Positions 11,665 to 22,845 of a stretch of 64,000 nt of DNA are shown here, in pieces. The position numbers were made by a program, and so were the translations under genes. Position 1 is the stretch's first letter; every line of letters begins with the position of its first letter. Under the pieces are notes generated by a model, which did not search any database, was not told the DNA's origin, and saw only the letters and a program-made list of their open reading frames with translations. Source of the DNA: Procambarus clarkii (taxonomy: Eukaryota; Arthropoda; Malacostraca; Decapoda; Cambaridae); NCBI RefSeq assembly GCF_040958095.1, contig NC_091208.1:15529452-15593451 (forward strand), given 5' to 3'.

Positions 11665-12350
11665 TCATCTACTTTCCCAGGCCTTGCTGTTCCTGTTCAG
11701 ATATTCCCTACACACTTTCTTCAAGTGCCCCTCCTTGTTACAAAAATTACATACATATTCAAGAAACTTGCACTTGCTACTACTGTGATTGTACCCACAA
11801 TGTTTATATCTGGTCTGGCCCTGTACTACCTGAATTTCTAAAGGAGATTTCGTACTTCCAAAACCCCTTTCCAGGTTCAACATCTTCTCGAGCACTGTCC
11901 ATGAAGTCATCGACTGTAGATCCAAGTTTTCTGCCACTCATTCAAATATCTCATTTTCTACTGCCATGAAAAACTGGTCCTGCACCCGGCCGTCCAACTG
12001 TGCTCCTGTGCCTTCAAGTCCGCATATAAATCCTGTACGGATTCCTGCTGCTTTTTCATCCTCTTCTGGAAATCCATCAAACTCTTGTGATATGAAGGTT
12101 TCACTACATAATGACGGTTAAGCCGGGAAATCAGGTCTACATAGGTCTTCGTGTGGAGTTGCTCTGGTGCACACAAGTTACCGAGAACACTATATACTGC
12201 AGAACCCAGTGAAACTAAAAGTACCACTTTCTTGTTGGCGTCCTCCTTAATCTCATGGTACTGAAAGCTTGCTTCCAGCAGGCTGAGCCATAGGTCCAAC
12301 GAGATCTCCATAGTGGTAAACTCCTCCATTGGAATGAGCGGGGTAGCCAT
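11665..12350 (-). pseudogene. gypsy gag, frameshifted, with CCHC zinc knuckle
   Basis: The likely start is the ATG at 12350 (MATPLIPMEEF). A capsid-like helical region runs to about 11958. A frameshift or gap follows, and the second part (11665-11937) carries a nucleic-acid-binding zinc knuckle CNFCNKEGHLKKVC (C-x2-C-x4-H-x4-C). The first half also contains the gag-like phrase DFQKRMKKQQESVQDLYADLK. It would package element RNA in an intact copy. Not functional here. Confidence 0.75.
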
Positions 12351-12494
12351 GGCCACACAGTGGGTTGCACTACTCACTGTTGTATACCTTGTGTCCACCC
12401 GTCCACACGACGTACCCTGTTCTCTCCTGATCCTCACACCTCGTCTCGTACCCAGGCTCTCTGCCTGAGGTGTTTAATAATTCTCGTCGCCATT

Positions 12495-12665
12495 GTTACG
12501 TTTGAAACCGGAAGAGAAACAATCTTCGTCCACATGGTTTATTGTCAACAACCATCAACAACAACAAAATTATAAGGTAATTGCTTACTATTTACAAGAT
12601 CATAAACAAATGAGCATCTGCTCCAAACATGCTACACCCAACGTCTGTAGTAATCAATCCCAACA
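12495..12665 (-). repeat. 5' LTR of the gypsy element with adjacent primer-binding-like site
   Basis: On the minus strand it runs TGTTGGGATTG...CGTAACA, 171 bp, with TG/CA ends. The next bases inward (12494 downward) read ATGGCGACGAGAATTATT. TGGCGAC-type sequence is a common start for gypsy primer-binding sites, so this is a plausible PBS. Boundaries come from the TG/CA ends, the target duplication and the match of its last ~20 bp to 8399-8419. Confidence 0.7.
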
Positions 12666-13520
12666 GCATCTTTTCATCGATTGGTGCTAACCTTGCCCGA
12701 AAACTTCCACAGACCCAGACACATGTTACCACATATCTTTCAGGTAGCTATCCAAACTCTCTTCTCCTCTCACCGATCAGCCCTACAGAGGTTGTGTCCA
12801 TCATTCACTCACTAAAACCCAAAGCTGAGAACATTAGTGAAATACCATCCATGGTATACAGGAGAGCCTCCCGTGCCCTTGCACCACCCACAGCTTTGCT
12901 GTTCAATAAATCTCTAGAGTATCATACCTTCCCTGACATCCTTAAAAAAGCAAGAGTAACGCCAGTTCATAAAGGAGGTGACACGGCAGACATAAATAAT
13001 TGCAGACCCATATCAAATCTACCTATATTATCAAAAGTATTTGAACAAATTATTTACAAGCAACTCTACTCCTATCTCGTAAAATTCAATATACTAAGTC
13101 CCTGTAAGTTTGGCTTCCGCTCCCAAAAGAGTACCAATGATGCAATTGTTAGTCTGCTTGACTTAATCTACTCAGCCCTTGATAAAAATGAGTTTCCGAT
13201 TGGACTCTTCATTGACCTGAGAAAGGCTTTTGTTACTGTTAACCATAACTACCTCTTACTTAAACTCCACCATAATGGAATCCGTGGCCTTGCCCTGAAC
13301 TATATCCGATCCTATCTTAGTGACAGTTACCAATATGTGGTCATCAATGACGTAACCTCTCCTACTCTACCACTAACCGTAGGGATGCCACAGGGCAGCA
13401 TCCTAGGACCTCTCCTGTTTCTTATATACATCAATGATCTGTCTAATGTCTCTAACATGCTTAAACCTATTTTGTTTGCTGATGATACTACTCTCATCTA
13501 CTCTGACCCCAACCCACTCA
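12666..13520 (+). pseudogene. LINE B reverse transcriptase block, C-terminally truncated by the Helitron
   Basis: Continues family B from the GANLARKLPQTQTH motif through ARVTPVHKGG, FIDLRKAFVTVNH (AFDTV changed to AFVTV), PQGSILGPLLFLIYINDL and the catalytic FADDTTLIYSD. It stops at about 13520 where the Helitron begins. The stretch is open for ~300 codons, less decayed than the endonuclease half of the same copy. It is not intact because the thumb, C-terminus and 3' UTR are missing. Confidence 0.82.
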
Positions 13521-13562
13521 TCTATATAAATAAAAATGTAAGTGATCGTTTGTTCAAAATCG

Positions 13563-14050
13563 CTAATCTCCGAAAGTTCTTCACCGATTGCTTTGAAATT
13601 TTCACACAACTTTCCCATTTGCATCCGAGCGGGTTTTTATATACATATTAAATAGATGCCAAGTCTGTGACCGGAAAAAAACGTTTTTTCTGGAAAACTG
13701 TGTTTTTCATGTGAGGGAAATCTTCGAAACCTCTTTACCGATTGCTTTGAAATTTTGGCACAACGTTGCATTAAAAAAGACGCATGTTTTTATATACCTA
13801 CTATATACATGCCTCACCAGGGACAGGAAAAAACATGTTTTTTTGAAAAACGCCGCCATCTGTTGGACGTAAGAGCGACACACATTGTAATCTCCGAAAG
13901 TTCTTCACCAATTGCTTTGAAATTTTGACACAAAGTTCCTTTCGAATTCGCGTGTTTTTTGATGTACCTACTATATAGATGCCACATCTGATTAAAGGTA
14001 TAAACATGCTTTTCTTGAAAAACAGCGCCATCTGTTGCACGTAATAGCAA
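13563..14050 (+). repeat. Three ~165-bp tandem repeats in the Helitron 5' region
   Basis: Each unit starts with an (A)TCTCCGAAAGTTCTTCACC-type phrase followed by GATTGCTTTGAAATTTT and a TATATACCTACTATATA-like AT box. Starts are near 13563, 13726 and 13893. The last two units also share the phrase GCCATCTGTTG. Similar CTCCGAAA repeats are familiar at the 5' end of arthropod Helitrons. Confidence 0.75.
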
Positions 14051-14177
14051 CACAGGTTCTACTAAATATGTTACGATTCCATTTCAATGTTTCCGATTGC
14101 ATTGATAAATTGAATTTTCGTAGATTTCGATTAATTTTCATTTTGACTTAATTATTTTGTGTAACATTGCATTGGAA

Positions 14178-14249
14178 TTGAGCTGTGTTGTTTACCATAC
14201 CTTGAGCTGTGTTGTTTACCATACCTTGAGCTGTGTTGTTTACCATACC
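14178..14249 (+). repeat. 3 x 24-bp perfect tandem repeat
   Basis: The unit TTGAGCTGTGTTGTTTACCATACC is repeated three times without a mismatch at 14178-14201, 14202-14225 and 14226-14249, inside the Helitron 5' region. Confidence 0.95.
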
Positions 14250-14462
14250 TTTCATTTCGTGAATATAGTTTATATTTTATTTTTTATTTGTTTTTCATTT
14301 CGTATTTTTAACTGTTCTTATTTTTCAGTGCAATTGGCGGTGGAATTGAGCTGTGTCGATTGATCTGCGTTTTAATTGATATATTTCGTTAGAATTTGTT
14401 TTATTTTGTTTTGTTTTTTAAAACAGTAAAATGAACAACGCATATATTTCACAGCTGCAAAT

Positions 14463-16490
14463 GTGCTACAAATAGCTATGAATCCACCGCCTACAACATT
14501 AACTTCTTTCTTAACGATATGTCAGAATGACGCATTTGCGAAAACACTGCTGTATTCGGTAGTGCCTCCGAATTACATATGGAATACGAGTAGAAAATCA
14601 TTTGAACGACGCAGAAGAGGTGAGCAAGTCGACGGACAACCTGGCATATTCAAATAAACTACGATAGGCAGACCGTACACCGTGCATCCTAATCAGGATG
14701 AATGCTTCTTTCTTCGTATGCTGTTGGTAAATGTGCCCGGTCCAACGTCTTTCCAGCAATTGAGATTTGTCATCGGCGTTACACATGTTACTTTCCGTAG
14801 TGCATGTCAAGCTCTGTATTTATTGGAGAACGACAGACACTGGGATGTATGCATTAATGACGCGTCAAACACGTTACATCTAAATCAAGTTCGTGCCTTG
14901 TTTGCAATCATATTGACCGCCTGCTCTCCTTCATCTCCAACAGACCTATGTGAGAACTATAAATCGTACTTAGCTTAAGATATTGTCAGTCGAATACGTA
15001 AGGAAAATTCAAATATGAACATGGATTTCACAGCAGAAGTCTACAGCGAAGCGTTGATAATGATTGAGGATTTGTGCTTAGAAATTGCGAACAAAGTTCT
15101 CAATCAATTGGGAATGCCATCACCGAATCGATCTGCTGTTGCTTCGTTCGATGTAGAATTGCGTCGTGAACAAAATCACAACACGGGTGATCTGTTGTCT
15201 TATATGCAATCAAATATTCCTAAGCTAACGCTTGAGCGAAAAGACATTTACGATCAAATATTTCAAACTGTCAGTAACGGGCATGGAGAAATCTTCTTAG
15301 ACGCGCCAGGAGGAACTGGTAAAACCTTCATAATTAGATTGATTATGGCAGCAATTCGAACCCAAACTGGCATAGCCTTAGCTCTTGCATCGTCCTGAAT
15401 AGCTGCAACATTGCTACCAGGTAGAAGAACGGCTCATTCGGCTATGAAATTGACATTGAACATGAAATTCATTGAAACTCTCGCGTGCAACATTTCCAAC
15501 GCATCCGGCATGGGAAAAGTATTGCAGAAATGCAAACTTATTGTTTGTGATTAATGGACAATGGACAACAAAAAGTCGCTCGAGGCTCTTGATCGATCAT
15601 TGCAAGATTTGCGTGGAAACATCAGACCATTTGGGAATGCATTAATATTGCTTGCAGGAGATTTCAGGCAAACATTACCCGTAATTCCTCGATCGACACC
15701 AGCGGACGAAATAAATGCTAGACTGAAATACTGTACTTTGTGGCGTCACGTAAAGACGTTAAAATTAACTACAAATTTGAGTGTCCATCTGCAAAACGAT
15801 CCATCAGCTGAGATATTCTCACATCAATTTCTGGAAATTGGGAACGGAAACGAGTCGGTTGATCTGACCTCAGCGTCATAACTTCGGCAATTTAGTGACG
15901 TCAAAAGAGGAATTGGTTGAAAAAGTATTTCCCAATATTCAGACCAATTATAAAGATCACGATTGGCTGAGTGAACGAACTATTCTTGCGACTAAGAACA
16001 AAGACGTCTACGAACTTAGCAATATTATTCAGTCTTACATTCAAAGCGAGGAAGTCACATACAAGTCCGTCGACATTGTTGTGGAAACAGATGAAGCGGT
16101 TAATTATCCAAACCGAATTTTTTAATTCACTCGATCTGCCAGGGATACCACCGCACATACTGCAATTGAAAATCGGCGTGCAAATTATCATGTTGTGAAA
16201 TATCAACCAACCAAAACTTTGCAATATCACGTGGCTTGCAGTAAAAAAATAATCAGCAACGTCGTAGAAGCAACAATCTTGACAGGACCTTTCAAAGGTG
16301 AAGATGTCCTCATTCCTCGCATTCCTATGATTCCATCAGATATACCATTTCAATTTAAGAGATTGTAATTTCCAATTCGATTGGCGTTTGCAATCATCAT
16401 CAACAAAGCTCAGGGCCAATCTTTAGAATTGTACAGTTTATATCTAGACACGGATTGCTTCTCACATGGACAGTAATATGTTGCGTGTTC
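14463..16490 (+). pseudogene. Helitron helicase (Pif1/RecD-like domain), multiply broken
   Basis: Homologous to the C-terminal helicase half of Helitron RepHel proteins. Visible in order: SRKSFERRRRGEQVDG (14463-14657), LLVNVPGPTSFQQLR (14682-14978), EDLCLEIANKVLNQLGMP then Walker A GGTGKTF near 15310, LLAGDFRQTLPVIPRSTPADEI near 15650 and [10 protein letters not shown] near 16400. The Walker-B region near 15550 reads VCD followed by a stop where DE is expected. Stops or frameshifts occur near 14657, 14978, 15398, 15553, 15881 and 16125. In an intact element it would unwind DNA during rolling-circle transposition. Confidence 0.85.
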
Positions 16491-16683
16491 TAGAGTCAGA
16501 AAACCAGGCAATCTCAATATCTCCCCAGACAATGGAACAACAAAAAGTATTGTATACCCACAAGCATTGTGAAATTAACATATTAGAAACGTGCTCTTTC
16601 TCTTTTCTTTCTTTTCCATTTAACCAGACTGAGCCACAGCAACGCGTGGCGGGTACAGCTAGTAAATAATAAATAAATACATA

Positions 16684-18375
16684 AATAAATTTACTTGGGT
16701 TGAACTTTAGCAGCCATTTGTTGGACAATTCATTCAGTCTGTCTAGGTCATCTTGTAGCCTCCAACTATCATCCTCTGTTTTAATCCTCCTCATAATTTT
16801 TGCATCATCAGCAAACAGTAAGAGGAAGGATTCTATACCCTCTAGGAGATCGTTTACATATATCAGAAACAATATTGGTCCAAAGACTGACTTCTGCGGG
16901 ACTCAACTTGTGACGTCTCGCCAATCGGAGACCTCACCCCTTACAGTGACTTGCTGTCTTCTGTTGCTTAGGTACTCCCTTATCCAATGGAGTACCTTCC
17001 CTTTCACTCCTGCCTGCATCTCCAGCTTTTTCACTAGCCTCTTGTGTGGTACTGTGTCAAGGCTTTCTGGCAATCCAAAAATATGCTGTCTGCCCACCCC
17101 TCTCTTTCTTACCTGATTTTTGTTGCCTGGTCGTAGAATTCAATTAATCCTGTGAGGCCGGACTTGCCATCCCTGTACCGATGTTGATGCTGTGTTACAA
17201 AGTTCTTTCGCTCCAGATGTTCCACTAACTTTTTTCGCACAATCTTCTTCATCAGCTTGCATGGTATGCAGGTTAGGTACACTGGCTTGTAGTTCAGTGC
17301 CTCCTGTCTATCACCCTTCTTGTATATCGGGACTACATTAGCCGCTTTCCAAATTCTAGGCAGTTCCCCTGTTGCCAGTGATTCGTTATACACTATGGAG
17401 AGTGGCAGGCACAGTGATTCTGCTCCTTCCTTAAGTATCCAAGGGAAGATTCTATCTGGGCCTAAGGCTTTTGTCACATCCAACTCTAGTAAAAGCTTCC
17501 TTACTTCCCCACTGATAATCTAAAACTCTTCTAGTGGTTCATGGTTAATAACTCCCTCTCTTATCTCTGGAGCTTCTCCTTGCTCTAAAGTGAAGACCTG
17601 GAATTTCTTATTCAGTTCCTCGCACACTTCCTTGTCGTTTGTAGTGAATCCGTCTGCCACTATCCTTAATTTCATTACCTGCTCCTTTACTGTTGTTTTT
17701 CTCGTGATGTGGCTGTGCAGCAATTTAGATTGAGTCTTTGCCTTGCTTGCGATGTCATTTTCGTATTGCCCTTCTGCCTCTCTTCTCATCCTGACACATT
17801 CATTCCTGGCATTCTGGTATCTTTCTCTGCTCTCAAGTGCCCTGTTATTTCTATAATTTCTCCACTTTGCTGATTAGCTAGCCTACATCTCTGATTAAAC
17901 CATGGGTTTTTCATCTTTATCTTCATTGTTTTCCTTTTGGACCGGGACAAACTTGTTTGCTGCCTCCTTACACTTCTACGTGATGTATTCCATCATGTCT
18001 TTTGCCGTCTTACCCCTGAGCTCTGTTTTCCATTTTATATCTGTTAGGAATTTTCTTATCTCCTCATAGTTTCACTTTCGGAATGCCAGCCTTTTGTTTT
18101 CAGTATCCCTCCTCGAGTTCATTACCCCTCTTCAACCAGGTACTCAAACGTCAGTACACTGTGGTCGCTCATTCCTACTGGGGCCTCGAAACCGATTTCT
18201 CTTATGTCGGAATCATTCAGAATGAGGACCAGGTCGAGTCTCGCTGGTTCATCATTTCCTCTCATCCTTGTGGGTTCCCTGACATGTTGGCTTAAAAAGT
18301 TTCTAGTCACCACCTCCAATAGTTTGGCTCTCCACGTATCCTCGCCTCCATGCGGTTCCTTGTTATCCCAGTCTG
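16684..18375 (-). mobile_element. LINE family A copy A3, 5' portion (RT and endonuclease, broken)
   Basis: Continues A3 from the RT thumb: fragments 16462-16872 (FADDAKIMRR), 16903-17097, 17109-17483 (YNESLATGELPRIWKAANV) and 17520-17789, then endonuclease 18122-18319 (SQHVREPTRMRGNDEPARLD). It ends at 18375 in the middle of the endonuclease codons for DW, where the 3' terminus of another A copy is joined. Frameshifts throughout; dead. Confidence 0.82.
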
Positions 18376-18582
18376 TGTACTTACCTAATTGTACTTACTT
18401 AATTGTGCTTGCGAGGGTTGAGCTCTGGCTCTTTGGTCCCGCCTCTCAACTGTCAGACAATTAATGTACAGGTTCCTGAGCCTAATGGGCTCTATCATAT
18501 CTACACTTGAATCTGTGTATGTAGTCAGCCTTCACTACATCACTTCCTAATGCATTCCATTTGTCTGCTACTCTGACACTGT
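18376..18582 (-). mobile_element. LINE A 3'-end fragment A4
   Basis: A ~200-bp severely 5'-truncated copy: terminal TGTGTACTTACCTAATTG, the GGTTGAGCTCTGGCTC block, and 3' UTR up to CTACTCTGACAC. It is interrupted by the next copy at 18583. Confidence 0.8.
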
Positions 18583-19302
18583 GTGTGTGTACTCACCTAT
18601 TTGTACTCACCTATTTGTGCTTGCGGGGGTTGAGCTCTGGCTCTTTGGTCCCGCCTCCCAACTGTCAATCAACTGGTGTACAGATTCCTCAGCCTACTGG
18701 GCTCAATCATATCTACATTTGAAACTGTGTATGGAGTCAGCCTCGACCACATCACTGCCTAATGCATTCCATCTGTTAACTACTCTGACACTGAAAAAGT
18801 TCCTTCTAACGTCCCTGTGGCTCATGTGGGTACTCAGTTTCCACCTGTGTCCCCTTGTTCGTGTACCACCAGTGTTGAATAGTTTATCCTTGTTTACTGT
18901 TTACTGTTGTTTATCCTTTGAACTTTTTCCAGCTTCGTCTTGTGCTTGACAAGGTACGGGCTCCATGCTGGGGCCGCATACTCCAGGATTGGTCTTACAT
19001 ATGTGGTGTACAAAATTCTGAATGATTCCTTACACAGGTTCCTGAACGTTGTTCTGATGTTAGCCAGCCTCACGTATGCCGCAGACGTTATTCTTTTAAT
19101 GTGGGCTTCAGGAGACAGGTTTGGTGTGATATAAACTCCTAGATCTTTCTCTCTGTCCGTTTCATTAAGTACTTCATCTCCTATTCTGAATTCTGTGTCT
19201 GGCCTCCTGTTTCCACTGCCTAGTTTCATAATTTTGCATTTGCTTGGGTTGAACTTCAACAGCTATTTGTTGGACCATTCACTCAGTCTGTCTAGGTCAT
19301 GT
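18583..19302 (-). mobile_element. LINE A 3' portion A5 with RT C-terminus
   Basis: Starts with (TG)n and the family 3' terminal motif. It runs through the 3' UTR, a small internal rearrangement near 18885-18930, and an open C-terminal RT segment at 18894-19259 (FNPSKCKIMKLGSGNRR, TYVRPILEYAAPAWSPYLV). It ends at 19302, where a further TG repeat and A 3' end begin. Confidence 0.82.
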
Positions 19303-19451
19303 GTGTGTGTGTGTGTATGTGTCTGTGTGTGTGTGTGTGTGTGTATTCACCTAGTTGTATATGCCTAGTTGTGTTTGCAGGGGTTGAACTTTGCTCTTTC
19401 GGCCCGCCTCTCAATTGTCAATCAACTGTTTACTAATTGCTTTTTTCCACA
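19303..19451 (-). mobile_element. LINE A 3'-end fragment A6 behind a TG repeat
   Basis: An imperfect TG run (about 19299-19345), then TATTCACCTAGTTGTATATG, a duplicated CTAGTTGT motif and the GGGGTTGAACTTTGCTCTTT block. It fades out near 19445 before a CA repeat. It is the third A 3' end in this stack in the same orientation. Confidence 0.75.
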
Positions 19452-19470
19452 CCACACACACACACACACA
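19452..19470. repeat. (CA)n microsatellite
   Basis: A short CA run between a LINE A fragment and a SINE body. Confidence 0.9.
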
Positions 19471-20631
<1,161 letters not shown>

Positions 20632-20655
20632 AGTAGTAGTAGTAGTAGTAGTAGT
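20632..20655. repeat. (AGT)n microsatellite
   Basis: About eight AGT units. Confidence 0.9.
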
Positions 20656-20695
20656 ATAGTAAACAGACAGAACAAATGTACATTAACTTACCTTC

Positions 20696-20990
20696 AGAAT
20701 CTGTACGTCTAACACCAGCACTAAAGTTGTAGTATTTCTCTCTCACCAAACGTGGCCGTCCTCCCTGTCCGTCTCTCTTTTGACTTAAGACAGGATGAAG
20801 GAACAGCTAATGACAGACCACTTTTCACTTTCTCCTCTCCTCCCGCACCCACACGCAACGGTCGCACGGTTCCTAATGGATTCCCCTGGCCCTGTCAACT
20901 GACTACACCTCGCCCCTGGTGCCCCGCTCCGCCCCGGGCAGCCCCGCCTCCCTCACAAGGTTGGTGCTCCTCGTGTTAAAGTCATCTGGA
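20696..20990 (-). other. Candidate host first exon with consensus splice donor
   Basis: On the minus strand the sequence CTGAAG|GTAAGTTAATG (around 20690) is a textbook 5' splice site. The ~300 bp before it are GC-rich with many CpGs (CGGGGC and CCGCCTC types), unlike the AT-rich surroundings and unlike any element here. No long ORF is present, so a 5' non-coding exon with a CpG-rich promoter to its right (20990-21160) is a reasonable guess. No partner exon is visible in the window. Inference only. Confidence 0.3.
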
Positions 20991-21162
20991 CTATCACAAT
21001 CTTAAAGTACACGTCCACCGGGCCGCCCGTCATTCACCACAGCGATAATTGGGTATCCATTTCATGGGGTAACCAGAGAGTGGTGTAATCAATTTGCAGA
21101 CACCCCAGTACCATCCTACACGAGAGAGCGACCTGACAAACACTCAGGGTAACGCACACGCA

Positions 21163-21410
21163 CCCACAAGCCCGCCCACCCACGTTCACCCACAAGCCCG
21201 CCCACCCACGTTCACCCACAAGCCCGCCCACCCATGTTCACCCACAAGCCCGCCCACCCACGTTCACCCACAAGCCCGCCCACCCACGTTCACCCACAAG
21301 CCCGCCCACCCACGTTCACCCACAAGCCCGCCCACCCATGTTCACCCACAAGCCCGCCCACCCACGTTCACCCACAAGCCCGCCCACCCACGTTCACCCA
21401 CCCGCCCGCA
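21163..21410. repeat. 26-bp minisatellite, about 9.5 units
   Basis: The unit CCCACAAGCCCGCCCACCCA plus CGTTCA repeats with exact 26-bp spacing from 21163, 21189, 21215 and so on to 21371. Two units carry CATG instead of CACG. A partial unit follows at 21397. Because 26 is not a multiple of 3, the His/Pro-rich frames across it are artefacts. Confidence 0.97.
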
Positions 21411-21552
21411 CTCTGCTTACTCACCATAGGGAAGCTAGACATGACATATTTAAAAGATTTATAATTGGGGAAAAGTATACACATTTATATAATTTTTTAT
21501 TCATTTATTAAACAGATAAATCACACCTGTTGTTGCACACCTGGAGAACGTT
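21411..21552. other. Short unassigned stretch
   Basis: AT-rich DNA between the minisatellite and a plus-strand LINE A fragment; nothing recognised. Confidence 0.4.
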
Positions 21553-22845
21553 AGGTTTGTGAACAAACATTAGCATAGGTTCTGGAAAGGGAAATCGTGC
21601 CTAACAAACCTTTTGGAATTCTATGATAAAATAACGAGGATAAGTCATGACAGGGAAGGTTGGGCAGACTGCATATTTCTGGACTGGCAAAAACCCTTTG
21701 ATACAGTACCGCACATGAGACTTCTGTTCAAGCTCGAGAGGCAGGCGGGGGTCGGGAGGAAAAGCCCTAGCATGGGTAAGGAACTACCTAACAGGAAGAA
21801 GCCAAAGAGTTACGGTAAGGGGTGAGAAGTCGGACTGGCGAACAATAACGAGTGGAGTACCACAAGGATCGGTGCTGGGACCAATTCTGTTTCTAATAAT
21901 ATATGTTAACGACATGTTTACAGAAGTAGAGTCCTACATGTCGATGTTCGTGGATGATGCAAAGTTGATGACAAGAGTTGTGACAGATGAGGATTGCAGA
22001 ATCCTCCAAGAGGACCTGAACAGGTTGCAAGAGATGGTCAGAGAAATGGCTACTGGAGTTCAACACAAGCAAATGTAAAGTTATGGAAATGGAACTGGGT
22101 GATAGAAGACCAAAGGGACAGTACACAATGAAGGGGAACTGCCTACCTGTGACGACGCGAGAAGAGACCTGGGCGTGGACGTAACACCTAATCTATCTCC
22201 TGAAGCACATATAAATAGGATAACGACACCAGCGTACTCTACACTGGCAAAAGTTAAAACATCATTCAGAAACCTAAGTAAGGAGGCATTTAGGGCGATT
22301 TACACTGCCTACGTGAGGCCAGTCTTAGAGTATGCCGACTCATCATGGAGTCCCCATCTGAAGAAGCATATAAGGAAACTGGAAAAGGTTCAGAGATTTG
22401 CAACGAGACTCGTCCCAGCGTTACGAGGGATGAGGTATGAGGAGTGCCTGAAGGAACTGTGCCTTACGACACTAGAAAAAAGAAGGGAGAGGGGGGGGGG
22501 ACACGATAGGAACATATAAAATACTCAGGGGGATTGACAGAGTGGACATAGACGAAATGTTCACACGGAATAGTAACAGAACGAGGGGGCTTTGTGGAAA
22601 CTGGAAACTCAGATGAGTCACAGAGATGTTAGGAAGTTTTCTTCTAGCGTGAGAGTAGTGGGAAAATAGAATGCACTTAAAGAACAGGTTGTGGAAGCAA
22701 ATTCTACTCATAATTTTAAAACTAGGTATGATAGAGAAATAGGACCGGAGTCATTGCTGTAAACAGCCGATGCTCGAAAGGCGGGATCCAAAAGTCAAAG
22801 CTCGATCCTGCAGACACAAATAGGTGAGCACAAATAGCTGAGTAC
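21553..22845 (+). mobile_element. LINE family A copy A7, plus strand, RT to 3' end
   Basis: Fragments in order: 21613-21825 (NLLEFYDKITR before it, DREGWADCIFLD), 21872-22078 (LGPILFLIIYVNDM, then FVDDAKLM with the F-A of the FADD box changed to F-V), and 22175-22519 (VTPNLSPEAHINRI, YVRPVLEYADSSWSP). The 3' UTR follows to the family terminus GTGAGCACAAATAGCTGAGTAC at ~22845, without a CA tail. The frames are broken. It is more divergent than the minus-strand copies. Confidence 0.8.

Larger units (their letters stand above)
8399..12665 (-). mobile_element. gypsy/Ty3-type LTR retrotransposon, degenerate, with a collapsed 3' LTR
   Basis: A minus-strand element with gag, protease, RT, RNase H and integrase in gypsy order. 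It starts TG and ends CA on the plus strand. The flanking 5-mers GCTTC (8394-8398) and GCATC (12666-12670) are a target duplication with one mismatch. The 5' LTR is ~171 bp, but only ~21 bp of LTR follow the polypurine tract, so the 3' LTR has lost most of its length. Catalytic residues of RT and integrase are mutated, so the copy is dead. It sits inside LINE B sequence on both sides. Confidence 0.87.
13521..16662 (+). mobile_element. Decayed Helitron with recognisable termini
   Basis: Begins TC immediately after an A (A|TCTATATAAATAAAAATG) and ends CTAG at 16659-16662 followed by T, the A^T insertion signature of Helitrons. A 3' subterminal hairpin (GCCAC/GTGGC, 16633-16650) lies 8 nt before the CTAG. 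The interior holds a helicase pseudogene in the right orientation. The 5' kilobase is non-coding repeats, so no Rep (HUH) nuclease domain is found. Length is 3142 bp. Confidence 0.88.
6936..16683 (+). mobile_element. LINE family B copy (5'-truncated) hosting a SINE, a gypsy element and a Helitron
   Basis: Family-B coding sequence is recovered in three collinear blocks, 6936-8073, 8321-8398 and 12666-13520. They are separated by a SINE (8074-8320) and a gypsy element (8399-12665), and followed by a Helitron (13521-16662). Only an A/T-rich tail (16663-16683) follows the Helitron, so the RT C-terminus and 3' UTR of this copy are missing. Both flanks are LINE A3, which gives the relative order: A3 oldest, then B, then its passengers. 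Confidence 0.8.

Noticed and set aside
13801..14053. Two overlapping ~79-residue minus-strand ORFs with similar repeats
   Set aside because: They are antisense readings of the Helitron 5' tandem repeats.
21163..21410. Possible CRISPR-like direct repeats
   Set aside because: Units abut each other with no spacers; it is a minisatellite in a eukaryotic context.
21094..21464. ORFs with a repeated His/Pro/Gln-rich motif
   Set aside because: Produced by a 26-bp repeat whose period is not a multiple of 3; no start context or flanking coding signal.
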